Source: Nothophoma quercina
Taxonomy: Eukaryota > Ascomycota > Dothideomycetes > Pleosporales > Didymellaceae
Length of the DNA stretch: 64,000 bases
Direction: 5' to 3'
Assembly: GCA_021642125.1 (NCBI GenBank)
Contig: JAKIXB010000013.1
Span: 496,001 to 560,000 of the forward strand
The position numbers were made by a program, and so were the translations under genes. The stretch's first letter is position 1. Every line of letters begins with the position of its first letter. The notes under the pieces were generated by a model that was not told where the DNA came from, made no database searches, and saw nothing but the letters and a program-made list of their open reading frames with translations. This document shows positions 1 through 10,606 of this stretch, piece by piece.

Positions 1-160
1 TGCCGCAGCTTGCATCAAGCGATTTGGCCACAGTTTGCCCGGCAAGGCGGCGTATAAGTACTTCGGTTTCGATACTCCAGCGCTCGTGGAGAAGGTAGAA
101 AGCTACCTGCAAAAGGTACGCGATGACCCGCTCCTCCGTGGTGAATTTGTCGATCTGTAA
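1..160 (+). CDS. C-terminal end of a probable transketolase-family protein (partial)
   Basis: An open frame enters from the left edge and stops at TAA 158-160, giving about 52 residues. It contains KRFGHSLPGKAAYKYFGFD followed by a charged helix and ends in GEFVDL. A C-terminal block of the form 'RFG-S-G-A-KYFGF' followed by a helix is typical of the last domain of transketolases and dihydroxyacetone synthase-like relatives, so this is my best guess. No catalytic residue lies in the visible part, so the call rests on tail similarity only. The gene is transcribed toward the CorA-like gene on the same strand, about 585 bases away. Confidence 0.45.
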   Translation, partial: AAACIKRFGHSLPGKAAYKYFGFDTPALVEKVESYLQKVRDDPLLRGEFVDL

Positions 161-745
161 ATCCGATGTTCATGGTCATTCGAAAAGCATAGTATTGTAG
201 CGTTCAGTAGTAATAACATAAGTTCCATGATGATTGTTGATGCAACTTTAGCGCCGCTTATGTCATCCCAGCTGCTCGCTCCGGTTCGCTGTTGCCGAAT
301 CGATCCCCTGCAGCTTCCTGCAGTACGCCTTAAACATGCACGCACGCTTCCTGCACACAACATACCAGAAGAATTCTGCGACTGCTTGAGGTTGTCTTTT
401 GACATGCAACGTGTTTATCGACAACAATGCGCGCGTTCAGAACTCCCAGTCGTTCAAGAACTCACTATATCCAATTGGAAATAGCGGTGAGCCTGTGAAC
501 GAACGTCACTCACCGGCGCGCGGAGCGTTGCCTGCCCCCCGATCCTTCACTGATTGCCCCACAATATGCCTTGGCTTCAATGGGCATTGGACGGGAAGAC
601 AGAATCCCATCCATAGCGAGGCTGGGCAACCTGCGGAGCTAAGCGTGCGGGTCGGCCGTCAGATTTCGACATTCAACCTCAGCTTTTGCTGTTGTTCAGC
701 GTTTTATCTCGAATCACGCTCAGCTGAAGGGTGTCGCTCTAGCAT
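161..745. other. Spacer between the partial gene and the CorA-like gene
   Basis: This must hold the 3' end of the left gene and the promoter and leader of the gene at 746. No credible coding frame, RNA gene or repeat was seen, and no clear TATA box. Confidence 0.5.
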
Positions 746-3027
746 ATGTCGGCTACGCGGGAGCTGGATGAGCTTCGCAAGCAGCTAGAGACGCTTCAGC
801 GCTCTCATGACACCCTACTAAAAAGCTTATCCGCTTCGAACGGAAGCTTTGAACCCTCCGACGTTCCACGGCTACGTCGGAACGCGACCCAGCGTGGGGA
901 TGCCGTTTTCGCCGACACATCCACGCTATCTGACGACAGCAGCGACGACGACGACGACTACTTTGTACAGGATGAGCTGCCATCCCAGTCTTTTGATCAC
1001 GAACATCTGCGCGAACATCTGAGGAACCACAATTGGGATGAACATGGCCGAGAGATTCTCGCAAGCCTAGTTTCTGACCCTGCAAAGCTGTCAAAACAGC
1101 CACATTTGTTCCATCTAGGACCGGGACCTGCCGAGGATCGCAGTCATTACTCTCACTTCCAGTACGTGTTATCACATGTGCTGTAGAGCTGTGTTGACAA
1201 CCTCCAGAGTCTATAATGTCGGACAAGATGGACACCCTGAGCTTGTGGAAGTCAGCTCGCCGGACAACACAATGTCCAAAGCCACAGAAATCTGGCACTC
1301 GATCAGAGTAAGTCGTGTGTCCGGAGATCAACAACACCGGCTAAAAGATGCAGGACATTGGAAAGAACAGCGACAAGCCGACTGCTGGTCGTATCACGTA
1401 CGTGCTATGTCAAAACATGCCTTAGGAGCGTTGCTGACGTGCCGCAGCGTTGCAAGAGAGCCCTCACCAATCTTGTTCGGTGCGTTGCACCTAACGTTAC
1501 ACAATGCGTTCGATATGGACGAGCTATTCAGGCATCTTGTACGCACCGAAGCGTCTGCATCCCATATGTTTCGTGCTTTTACCGAAGACCCACGCCATCA
1601 GCGGACTTTCTTCTTCACGTTCGAGTACTATACCATCATTGGAGACGACTGCAAGCCAATGCAGTGGCAGAGGGCTGACAAAGTCACCAGCTCCTCTGAC
1701 AGTCACATACCCTTGAGCCGCTGCGGTGCTGTGGTTGCATTAGCTTTGTTCGACGAGAGTCCACGCCGTGTCAGAAACAGAGCACGCCGCTCGAAGACCA
1801 ACTACGGCTTCGTATCTGATCCCTGGTCGCCTTATCAGGTACTTCAGCTCGAGTGCTTCCCGGACTGGAAGTCGACTCCCATCAACGGCAATCCTTACAC
1901 GTTTGAGTCTGGCCATCGATACCTGAATGGTCCTGAAGTCTTCTTACACGCTTTACTAACGGAGTACCGGGACGCTAGGAAACGATACGACGAGATCTAC
2001 AAGCAGATTACCGAACTCGTCACCCCACCTCTTGGCTTCTTGTTCGATGAAGAGGCACGCAGGAAGCGCCTGTTCGAGGACAAGAATTTCACTTGGACAC
2101 GACGCTACTTCTACGCGCATCAAGCCCTGGGCAATGTCAACGACAGTATAAAGGCCATGATCGATGCCTTCGAAGATACCTTCACGGAGGACGTTTGGGA
2201 CGGCGAGAGCAAGACTCTGTGGCCACTTTACGACGAATCACCTCGCAATGAACATTGGAAGCGTAAGCTTCGGTTGTTGAGACTACAATTCGAAAGAGAA
2301 ATGAAGGAGCTACGCATACTGCAGCGCGAGAACAACGAGAGGCGACATGAGATCGAGACTTTGCAAGAGCAGCTCTTCTCTGGAACAAGCATCCAAGAGT
2401 CTCGGAAGTCCGTCGAGCTGGCCGATGTTACGGTACACCAAGGGTACAATATCAAGGTTTTGACGATTGTCAACCTCTTTTTCATGGTGAGTCATTCCCA
2501 GTCTTTGCTATTCTTGACTGACAGTCAATTATCCACTTACTTTTGTGACTTCCATCTTCGGCATGACCAATATGCCTGCAGAACCTGCTCCGTATTGGCC
2601 ATTTGCAATCACACTGGTCGCAATCTGTATACCCTTCTTCAGCATCATCGGTTTCCTTTCCACCAAGTATGGCTACCACGTCTGGGCAACCAAAACACGG
2701 CAATTCTGGCGCTGGCTCCGTCCGAAAGCAAAAGTCGAAGAAGAGACAGAGATAGAGTACACAGGGCAAGCGAGGAAGCACCGGAGCATGTCTACGGAAG
2801 AGGGCATGCGTATGAGGACACGGGACAGGGAATCACTACCGAGGCGCAGTCTCCATAGACCACCACCGAGCCATCCACACATCCAAGCCATGGTAGCACG
2901 GATGGGTGAAGGGCGACAGAGTGGATTGACGAGAATGGGAACCTTGAACGAAGAAACCGATCAAGATACCGCCAGCAGTGGAAGGACAACAAGAGATACG
3001 ATCATCAACATTCAAGAACCGAAATGA
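746..3027 (+). CDS. CorA-like Mg2+ transporter-domain protein
   Basis: Predicted exons are 746-1161, 1208-1307, 1354-1397, 1448-2486 and about 2533-3027, for 697 residues. The N-terminus has a short coiled coil and an Asp-rich run at about residues 68-75. A long helical, charged middle region leads into two membrane segments near the C-terminus. The first of these ends in FVTSIFGMTNMP, the fungal version of the CorA GMN signature at the pore mouth, and the second is AITLVAICIPFFSIIGFL. A basic 100-residue tail follows. This architecture fits fungal CorA-like proteins that move divalent cations, probably Mg2+, at a membrane. The first three introns are 46, 46 and 50 bases with normal GT...AG ends. 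The fourth, starting with GTGAGT at 2487, has no AG that keeps the frame; homology places its end at 2532, where the bases read AT. Either the acceptor is mutated or non-canonical, or the donor is GTCATT at 2491 paired with the AG at 2523-2524. Confidence 0.8.
943..957 (+). repeat. Short GAC trinucleotide run
   Basis: Five GAC units encode an Asp run inside the CorA-like protein. It could vary in length between strains. Confidence 0.6.
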
Positions 3028-3614
3028 GTTATGAGGAAAGAGTACTGTATAGATGAGACACGATATTTACGGCAGAATTCATGATACCTTGACGAACTAA
3101 CGGCCGTATAAAAGTCGAGGAGTCGAGCGAATCAATGTATACGACAAAGATATAGCACACTACGAAGGAGCTCGTTTTTTCTGAGCGCTAGGCTCTCAAC
3201 TTTTTTAGGGGACCCCATTTGAATCAGCAAAAACCAACGCAGAGCATACTGAGACGACTGCAAACTATTGTAGCCCCCAAGTACTGGGCTTGAATTTTAT
3301 ATGTTGTCGTTAGAATTGACGAAGCCGACCGCGATATCACTCAACTGATGTTGAGCGTTTTGGTGGGGTAACGCCTCAAAGCAAGGAGCTCTTCTGTACA
3401 CGAGTGTCAACTACATTAGTTGCAAAGCTTGGAAAGTTTGTTCTTTCGCAAGAATGGCCGCACAGGACAGCATTTCGTATCATAACACGAGATCAGAAGT
3501 AGTCTTTTCAAATCCAAGGATATCTTTCGAATGTATATACATTACATTAAGGGAAAGGCTTCGTCACGTATCTTCGTCATCATCGTTATTCACACTTCTC
3601 CTGGAACCAGCCAT
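3028..3614. other. Convergent spacer between CorA-like gene and fungalysin
   Basis: Two genes end here from opposite sides. The stretch has T-runs near 3175-3206 and a small hairpin-like CTCAAC/GTTGAG pair near 3340, as may occur in 3' ends. No coding frame was recognised. Confidence 0.5.
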
Positions 3615-5647
3615 TTAACAGGCGTCGTTAGGAATCTTGAATGAGTCTAGGCGACCAGTAGCCTGGTACCTCGCACCTTCACCCAAACCGCGCTTAGCGA
3701 AAGCAGTCCAGAGCTCGCAGGCGTTGGCACCGCCAGTAAGCGCCCAGTCAGCATCGATGATAGCATCACGGGCCTGGACGAAGTTGGGGTTGCAAGGCTG
3801 GAGCGCGAGACCGTCAAGGACAAGCTTCATAGCAAGGTACTTGCCGTCGGTAGGAACGCCGTTGTCATCGAAATCGGGTGTGCCGTTGTCGTTCTTGCCG
3901 TGCTTGTCGATCAGGTTCCACAGAACTTCGTACAGTATGGAGGCCCAGATGTTACCAATGGGGTGGACACGGTTGTAGAGCTCGACGCTCTTGTAAGTCT
4001 GGGGGTTGGTGGTCATGCTGGTGGAGTATAGGTAGTTTCGGATACCCTTCTCGTTGCCGTTGACCCAAGCACCCATGCTGTAGTCCTTCTTGCGGGTGTC
4101 GCTGGGCTTGAGGCGGATAGCAGTGGCGTAGAAGTCACTCCAGCCCTCACCCATACCACCGGCCTCGAGCAAGTTCAGGCATCCAGAGTTCTTAGGTCCA
4201 CCGGTCAGACGGTTAGAAAGACCATGGGTGAACTCGTGGATGACAACACCAGCCTCGAAGGAGCAGTCGCGTACGGGCTGGGTGTTGGTCCAAATGTACA
4301 TCTGCCTTGATTTAACGTCTATTCCCCGAAGAATGATTATAAAGAGTCATAGAACTTACCCTCATGCGGCCGGGCTGGCCATCTGGAGGAGTGGCGAAGT
4401 TGGCGTTGTTGGTGCCGGAGCCATCCTGGGCGTTCAGGAACACGAAGTCGTTGCCGACACCGCCCGCTCCGTTGTTGTTAATCTCGAAGTTACCGGCGCG
4501 CTCGTCGAAACCGAGTTGGTACAGCAGGTCGTGGTACTTGTTGGAAGTGTAGAACAGCTGAGTAACCGAAGCGTTTGCGTAGGTCTTGTAGTCGGTCGCG
4601 TTCAAGTTCAATGGGTAGTGGAACTTAAGGTCACGAGCAACAGGACGAGAGTTGTTCAGGAGAGCGTCGTAGGTAAGGTCGTTCTCCCAGTTGGTCTGAG
4701 CAACCGCGTTGTTACCACGGGTTGTCTTGTACCAATCAGTGCCGTCCGAGTGCCAGCCGAACTCGCTGGCGTAAGAGTCGAAGGGGTCCTCCTCGTAGAC
4801 ACGGGAACCCTCAGTAGGGTCGTTGATACCCCATGGGTAGACCTGGTAGCTGTCGTCCGCACCGTAGTCAACAACAGCGTGAACATCCTTGCCGGTGGTG
4901 GCATCGACGTAGGTCAGGAGCCAGTTGGTGGCAATGTCAGTCTCAACCCTCCAGGTCAGCTTGAGCTCGCCATTGGAGTCGATGAGGTAGACAAGCTTGG
5001 CCTCAGGCTCGTTCACGCTACCGCTGGTGTTCTTAATAGCGTACGTCTCCTTCTCGCCCTTGGCCTCAGCGGTGGCAGAGCCTGCCTCAACGGGAAGTCC
5101 AAGAGTGCTAACAGCAGCCTTGAGAGAGTCCGCTGGGTCGGTAGTGTCACGCTTACCAAGCTTGTCGGTAGCCGGAGCAGGGATCTTGCCCTTGTAGAAA
5201 GAGTTACCGAAAGAGAAGACCTTGCCATCCTTGCCAATCTGCCAAATGTCAGTCTTCGATATAAAGAATTCAAACACAGCGAAAACGTACGTTGACGTTG
5301 AAGTCAGCGTTGTCAATGTCAAGGCCGTTGGCGGTCTGCTTGAAGTAGAAGTGGGAGACACCGTTCTTGCCAGTGTAGTGGTCGGTGGAGAGGCGGAACT
5401 GAGCATCCGGAGCCTGAGCAGCAACAAGTTCGGTAGCGGTCTCCTCGGCGGTGGCACGAGCCCTCAAGGTAGGAATAGTGGGGTCGGCATCGACCTCAGT
5501 GGCGTTCTTGTACTCCGTCTTAACGACCATACGGAACTTGTCGAGATCGATAGCACGACGCGATAGCGAAGCAGAGTTGCGGGCGTGTGGGTGAGCGGTA
5601 CCCACAGCGGCCAAAGAGGCCAAAGTGGCGATGAGAGCGGAACGCAT
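3615..5647 (-). CDS. mep: Secreted fungalysin metallopeptidase (family M36)
   Basis: Exons on the minus strand are 5647-5291, 5238-4360 and 4301-3615, for 640 residues, the usual length for fungalysins. Introns of 52 and 58 bases have GTACGT...CAG and GTAAGT...CAG ends. The first 18 residues form a signal peptide. A propeptide (FTP-type) fills roughly residues 20-245, and the catalytic domain follows. The zinc site HEFTH is at about residues 434-438, with the third ligand Glu in GMGEGWSDF near residue 464. By family knowledge it is an extracellular zinc endopeptidase, made as a self-inhibited precursor and used to digest external protein; homologs of plant pathogens also cut host chitinases. 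All key residues are present, so it is predicted active. It has a good TATA box upstream. Confidence 0.95.
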
Positions 5648-5723
5648 GATGGCAACGAAGGACTTGGAATGAGAGGAGAGTGAACGACTGGGGTTGATCT
5701 TTGCCTGATGGTCGTGTGCCTCC

Positions 5724-5731
5724 TACTTATA
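5724..5731 (-). promoter_or_regulatory. TATA box of the fungalysin gene
   Basis: Read on the minus strand this is TATAAGTA, about 77-84 bases before the start codon at 5647. The position suits a core promoter element of a strongly regulated secreted enzyme. Confidence 0.55.
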
Positions 5732-7681
5732 CAGTCTTGGTTCGACCTCAGAATTGTACCACTCTGCCTCCACACGAGCTCAGGCCGACCTCCAATTCCG
5801 GAGATTGGCCCCTATCCTCCTCGAGTGTAGAGAAAGAGATAGGAATGCGGTAGCGTGATCTTGCAAGCTACTGCACGCTGCAGCTTGCGGTCTCACGCAC
5901 TGCCATTACTGGAGTCCACGGCGTCGTAGTCCTTCACGAGGTAGTCGCGAGCTTGGCAACTGGTTGAAATAGGAAGCTGCATCGTTCTGGAGATTTTGAA
6001 CCCATGTCTGTCCCGTGCTCATGCTCTCTGGGCACTATAAGTGATCTACATTTGCCAAGAGATAGAACGTTGACCTTCCATATGAGGCTGAGCGCAGAAT
6101 GTAATCCTATTCGCGAGGGTGTCGAGCGACAGGGGAGATTAGGCGGCATCGGCAGCCTTGAACCCCTGATGGCATGGGCGTCCCTGAGATGTCACCGCTG
6201 ACTGGCGCGCTGGTGTAGATTTGTACCTTTGTGTAAAGTACCGAGAACCAAACGTTCGCATCTTTCAATGTAATGTCGGCTAACACACGTCCAAACAAAG
6301 ATGATATCGCGTTACTCAGGGTCGCGATGATAAGCACCGAAGGTACAGCCACTGCAGGTACCCGGTCATACGAGTTGCAAGCTGCAGGGCGAAGCATGAG
6401 CGCACCTCGTAAGCGCAGATACATCTCGCCATCATAGACGCACCATAGCCGACGGTCAGTCTGGGCGCTCCGTTCACCTGCCCCTCCGGTGCTAGCGAAG
6501 ATTCGCGATCCGCTCCGAGGAAACGTAATCGCGAGGCAACGCGGGCGCAAAACAACGACGCTTAGGTGAGCAAATTGGGATGCGACATAGAGGGACTTTG
6601 AGGGTTGTGGAGATGGACGCCTGAGAGTGTGGTCGGAAGCTGTTGCGCCGTCAAAGTCGTTGGTTGGAGGGGCCTTTTCCTTTGCCAAGAAAGACCCCTG
6701 ATCCTGCGCTTTGGCACCGAGACTTAGCTGAACAAGCTTCACGAGGTTACCATCTTGCGAAATTAATCTACATCCTTGTAGAGCTGTACCCGGGTCGCGG
6801 AAACCCGTCTTTCCATATCGTTCCATCTATTTTTGCCTCCTTCGCAGTTGAAGTTGCCTCTCGAACTTTACCTCGCCACGCCCGATCCTTATCAAGCGTC
6901 CTGCATCCAAGAGATTTATGGTGTATTGACTGAGACATTGCAAAGAGTTGCACCATCCACGGAGCTCCATGAATGCGATTCCACTTCGTATAGTGGCTGG
7001 AGTTACGACACTTGGGTCTGGCTGGCGTGAGAAAGAGCCGGAGTAACTCAGTACAGTCAGCTGTAACGACCGTCTCCACGTATCCATGGCTAAAGAATCC
7101 GATGACATGCGTGCCGTCCCGCCTGATGAAGCCTCCCGAGGCTTAGCATGAGCATGTGGCAACAATGCGGCACGGTGAACAATGGCGGCCCTGAGTTCTT
7201 TGTTGCGACCACCTTCCTCAATGGTTTGGAAGCACCTGATCGAGTCGTTGCACTTCACCAGAAGTGGTGGGAAGTAGTGGCGCTGACCATCGCTCGACTG
7301 CATATATCCAATACTGCTATCTCCACATGAAGATAGGCTTTAAGGGTACGTGTAGTTAGCCTTCATACCACCTTCCCCGGATGTCTTCGCTTCGAGAGTG
7401 GCTTCAGTTACCGGCTATGCTCGGTGTGCACATAGGGGTGGATGACTTTCGCAGGTTCGTACCGCTTGTGAGGTTCGCCACAGAATTTCGACACTCTGTA
7501 TCTTGTTCCTGTCCAGGGGCTTTTACACACCAACTGTCCAGTCAGGAGATGTAGACTTTGCACCTCTTCAGCCATCGGAAGGGGTGGAAGACTTTGCGGA
7601 TTTGCTCGCGTTACTCCAGGTTGGTGACATGCATCCGTTTAGGCTCCTGTTGTCGGATGTTACTGCAGTCCGGGCTATCGT
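5732..7681. other. Two-kilobase gene-poor spacer
   Basis: It lies between the start of the fungalysin and the end of the Zn2Cys6 gene. A 239-codon minus-strand frame at 6107-6826 is open, but its residues show no domain, it is rich in Arg, Ser and Pro like a chance frame, and it has no recognisable partner exons. I do not call it. Nothing else is supported; the right part probably includes the 3' end of the regulator gene. Confidence 0.45.
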
Positions 7682-10117
7682 TTACTTCGCCTTCGGTTGG
7701 AATGCAGATGTTTTATGAGTACTGTCAAGCAATACGACGGAGCCAGAGCTGGAACTATTGGATTTCTGTGGCCACCAGCTTGGTACTGTGCGTGATTCAA
7801 ACGCCGTTTGGAGCTGTGCGTGTTTGGAAGTTGCTATCGTCGAAGGGTCTGTCGTAGGCCACCATCCAGACGTCGAGCATAGATTTCGACCGGATTTGAA
7901 GAGAAAATCGGCTGGACCTGGTGCGGCAGCCACGCCCTCTCCAGGACCGTCGATATCTGTGCTCACAGATCTCGACCGGCCGTCTGCATAGTTGTCAGCC
8001 TGGAGGTCTTCAGATGACTCTGTGCTTGGAATGTTGTTATCCACGATCCGTAGTCCGGGGGTCTGTGAGATCGCTCTAGCTCCAGTAAGACTGATGTTGT
8101 TCTGATATGCACCAGTCGATTTCTTGTAATCGAGTTTGATGATCATGTCACCGTCTTCAGCTTCGAATCGTACTCTTGTAGGTAACCAATCCGGAATCTC
8201 CTCGCCAGCCATAGAGTCCAAAGCTTCGTACAGCGACTTCTCGTCCACTGTACTGACGTCCCACTGCTCATGTATACGGTTGCACCTTTCTATCAACCAT
8301 GTCTTCATACGCACAGCGCGGTTCAATTTGATGTCATTCTCTTGATGTGTGTCCAAATCGAACGTAGCGTCAGACTCGAATGGTGAGGTGATGTGTCTGA
8401 TAGTACGATGCCAAGGTCCAATCGATATCTGAAGAGGAGTATGGAGCCGCAGCGGAACGAGGGGTAATCTTTGAGAGACTGATTCGGCCCAGGACAGTGA
8501 CTCTGCCAGATGAATACCAGCATCACTGTCGAAGTGACGCAAAAGCTCCGGTACCGGAAGCAGCGAAAAAGACGTGTGTGCAGGAAAGTGTCGGTACAGA
8601 GTATCGGCCAGTCCACAGAGCACGTTCTGCAGCATCCAATACCTAGTACAGAGGATCATGCTCTGAACAGAGTCGAAATGCAATATCTCAGTGAGGATAT
8701 CTGCCATGTCCAAGGACGGTGGTGTGCTGATCGTGGTGACGGTAGTCTGGAGGAGATCAGCAACATGAGCAGGCAAATCGATCTGCCATAGATATTCTGT
8801 CAAAGTGACAGCAGCTGCCAGGGCCTCGAGGTTGTCAGGGTTCATGATGGCATTTCTGACAAGACAATTCAGACGTGGGCACTGCACGAAGACATGCATG
8901 ATAGACATGGACGCTCGTTGAGCAGGTGTCAACTGTACAAAATCCGGGGACAGATCTGGTGGATACGTAGCGGAAAGATAATAGTCGTTATCGTACACCG
9001 ATGCTCGTCCGGCAAGCATCGCCTCGTTGACCTGAGAACGTCAGACAATGCTATGGAGTGAACAATTGTGAAGGCACTCACGTCGTCAATGTAGGTGTTA
9101 TCGATCAAGTCCCAGTAGTGTTCATCATCGACATTCGCAACGCCTCCAGCTTTTAGCAACTCAGCAAGACCGAAGGCATGTATGGCATGGTACATTGTGT
9201 CGACACCCAAGAGGGTCTGTGGACTGTCAGCGTATAGCCTATAGAATCATTTACCAGCTGTGTCTCACCTCAGCAGCGTAGTGCATCTTAGTGGCCAGAA
9301 CCATCTCGTACGTGTTGCGAGTCTGGTTCTCGGAAACGGCCAGTTGCAGCTCTTTCAAGGCTTTCGATTTCGTGGCAATGGCTGCCTGACGCTTCGAGTA
9401 GCTATCGTTCCAGTAGACGGCATGGCTGTTGATAAGGAACTCGATAGCAAGGTCAAGCATTCTGTTTGAACCAACACGTGACGGTATCGACTGGATCCAG
9501 GTACCCAATATGGACAAGGGCCTGCTGTTCGCTGGTGCAGAGCCTAGCATGTCAACCCATCGTGCTATCAACGTGCTCTCGTTAGATGAAGGCCTGATCA
9601 ATGCTAGGGAGGCTTCCAGCTGTAAATTCCGAAGGTATGCATCTAGTGCCTTTTTCTTGTGCACTGCGGTTTTCTTTGACGGACGGATTCTAGCTATAGA
9701 CACGGGAGCTAGAGTCTGGAAGGTGCCGCTGCCAGAATCGGCTTTTCTTTGGGTGCTGACTCTGAGCTCTAGTGGTATGGAGCTAGAAGAGCTGCTAGTG
9801 TCTTCAGAAGAATCTAGCGTGTACACAATGGGTGCGACTTTCGATTTGCCGTGCTTGGTCAACTGGTTCGGATCCTGCACCACAAAGGCGGACGCCTTGC
9901 CGTAAGTGTATGTACATGGTCGATCCTTCTTGCGACAGGCGCCGCATTTGGGTTTCTCTTCGTCACACTGGGGCGGTCAGTGACTTATAGTGCGGTGTTG
10001 AGTACCTGCATGCTCACACGGCCTGCCATGGCTAGGCGCACGAGCTGAGGGGAGGGCGCTGAGACTTACTTTGACTTTGCGCTGTCTGCAGGTGTCGCAC
10101 TTGCCCGTCTGCGTCAT
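7682..10117 (-). CDS. Zn2Cys6 fungal-type transcription factor
   Basis: Exons are 10117-10070, 9967-9269, 9216-9082 and 9031-7682, for 743 residues. The binuclear cluster is split by the first, 102-base intron and rejoins perfectly as Cys7, Cys10, Cys17, Cys24, Cys27 and Cys34 (CX2CX6CX6CX2CX6C). A Ser-rich linker follows at about residues 60-75. The remaining 650 residues are helical and resemble the Fungal_trans_2 type of regulatory region found in Pezizomycotina, without enzyme motifs. The last 130 residues are low in structure and rich in Ser. It should bind DNA in the nucleus as a pathway regulator. Its targets cannot be read from the sequence; the neighbouring fungalysin and GMC oxidoreductase, all on the same strand, are candidates only by position. 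Confidence 0.9.
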
Positions 10118-10606
10118 GATGCCCTCAACGAAGGTTCCATTTCAACCAGGCCACAGATTTCAATAATATGCGTGTAGTTGACGTTGCTCGTTGTAAGGTA
10201 TTACTGACTCTGACAGTGTCAGCCGAAGAAGGTGCGAGTTGCAAGGATTAACAACGCTAGCTCTACAATGGGTTAGAGGCATATCTACAGAGTTGACGAA
10301 GAGGGCATGTTTGCTTCATATAGATCTGTCTTTCTGATCTTCCTATCTCCAAACTGCTTGTTGGTCCATATTTACAATTAGTTCAAGCTACATCTGACCT
10401 TCGCGGTGAATCGACAAAAGCGCAATGCTCATTGAATTCATTCGTGAATTGGTCATTACGATCAACCGTTGAGAAAGGTTCCGCTGTGGGCCAACAGCAC
10501 TCCTTCTAATCACTTGCAACTGCTATATACATCGCATGGCAGGCTTCATTACATTACAGTAGGCCATACAACACCTCCAATCTATGACTTAGCTATCCAC
10601 GTCGGC
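10118..10606. other. Spacer between GMC oxidoreductase and Zn2Cys6 gene
   Basis: It holds the end of the oxidoreductase transcript and the promoter of the regulator, both on the minus strand. An ATTGAATTCATTCGTGAATT stretch near 10431-10450 is AT-rich. No coding frame was recognised. Confidence 0.45.

Noticed and set aside
4228..5295. 355-codon plus-strand frame opposite the fungalysin
   Set aside because: It is antisense to a certain gene, spans that gene's introns, and has a Val-rich composition typical of a codon-bias shadow.
6107..6826. 239-codon minus-strand frame in the 2-kb spacer
   Set aside because: No domain or conserved-looking segment, and amino-acid usage looks random; kept out of the gene list.
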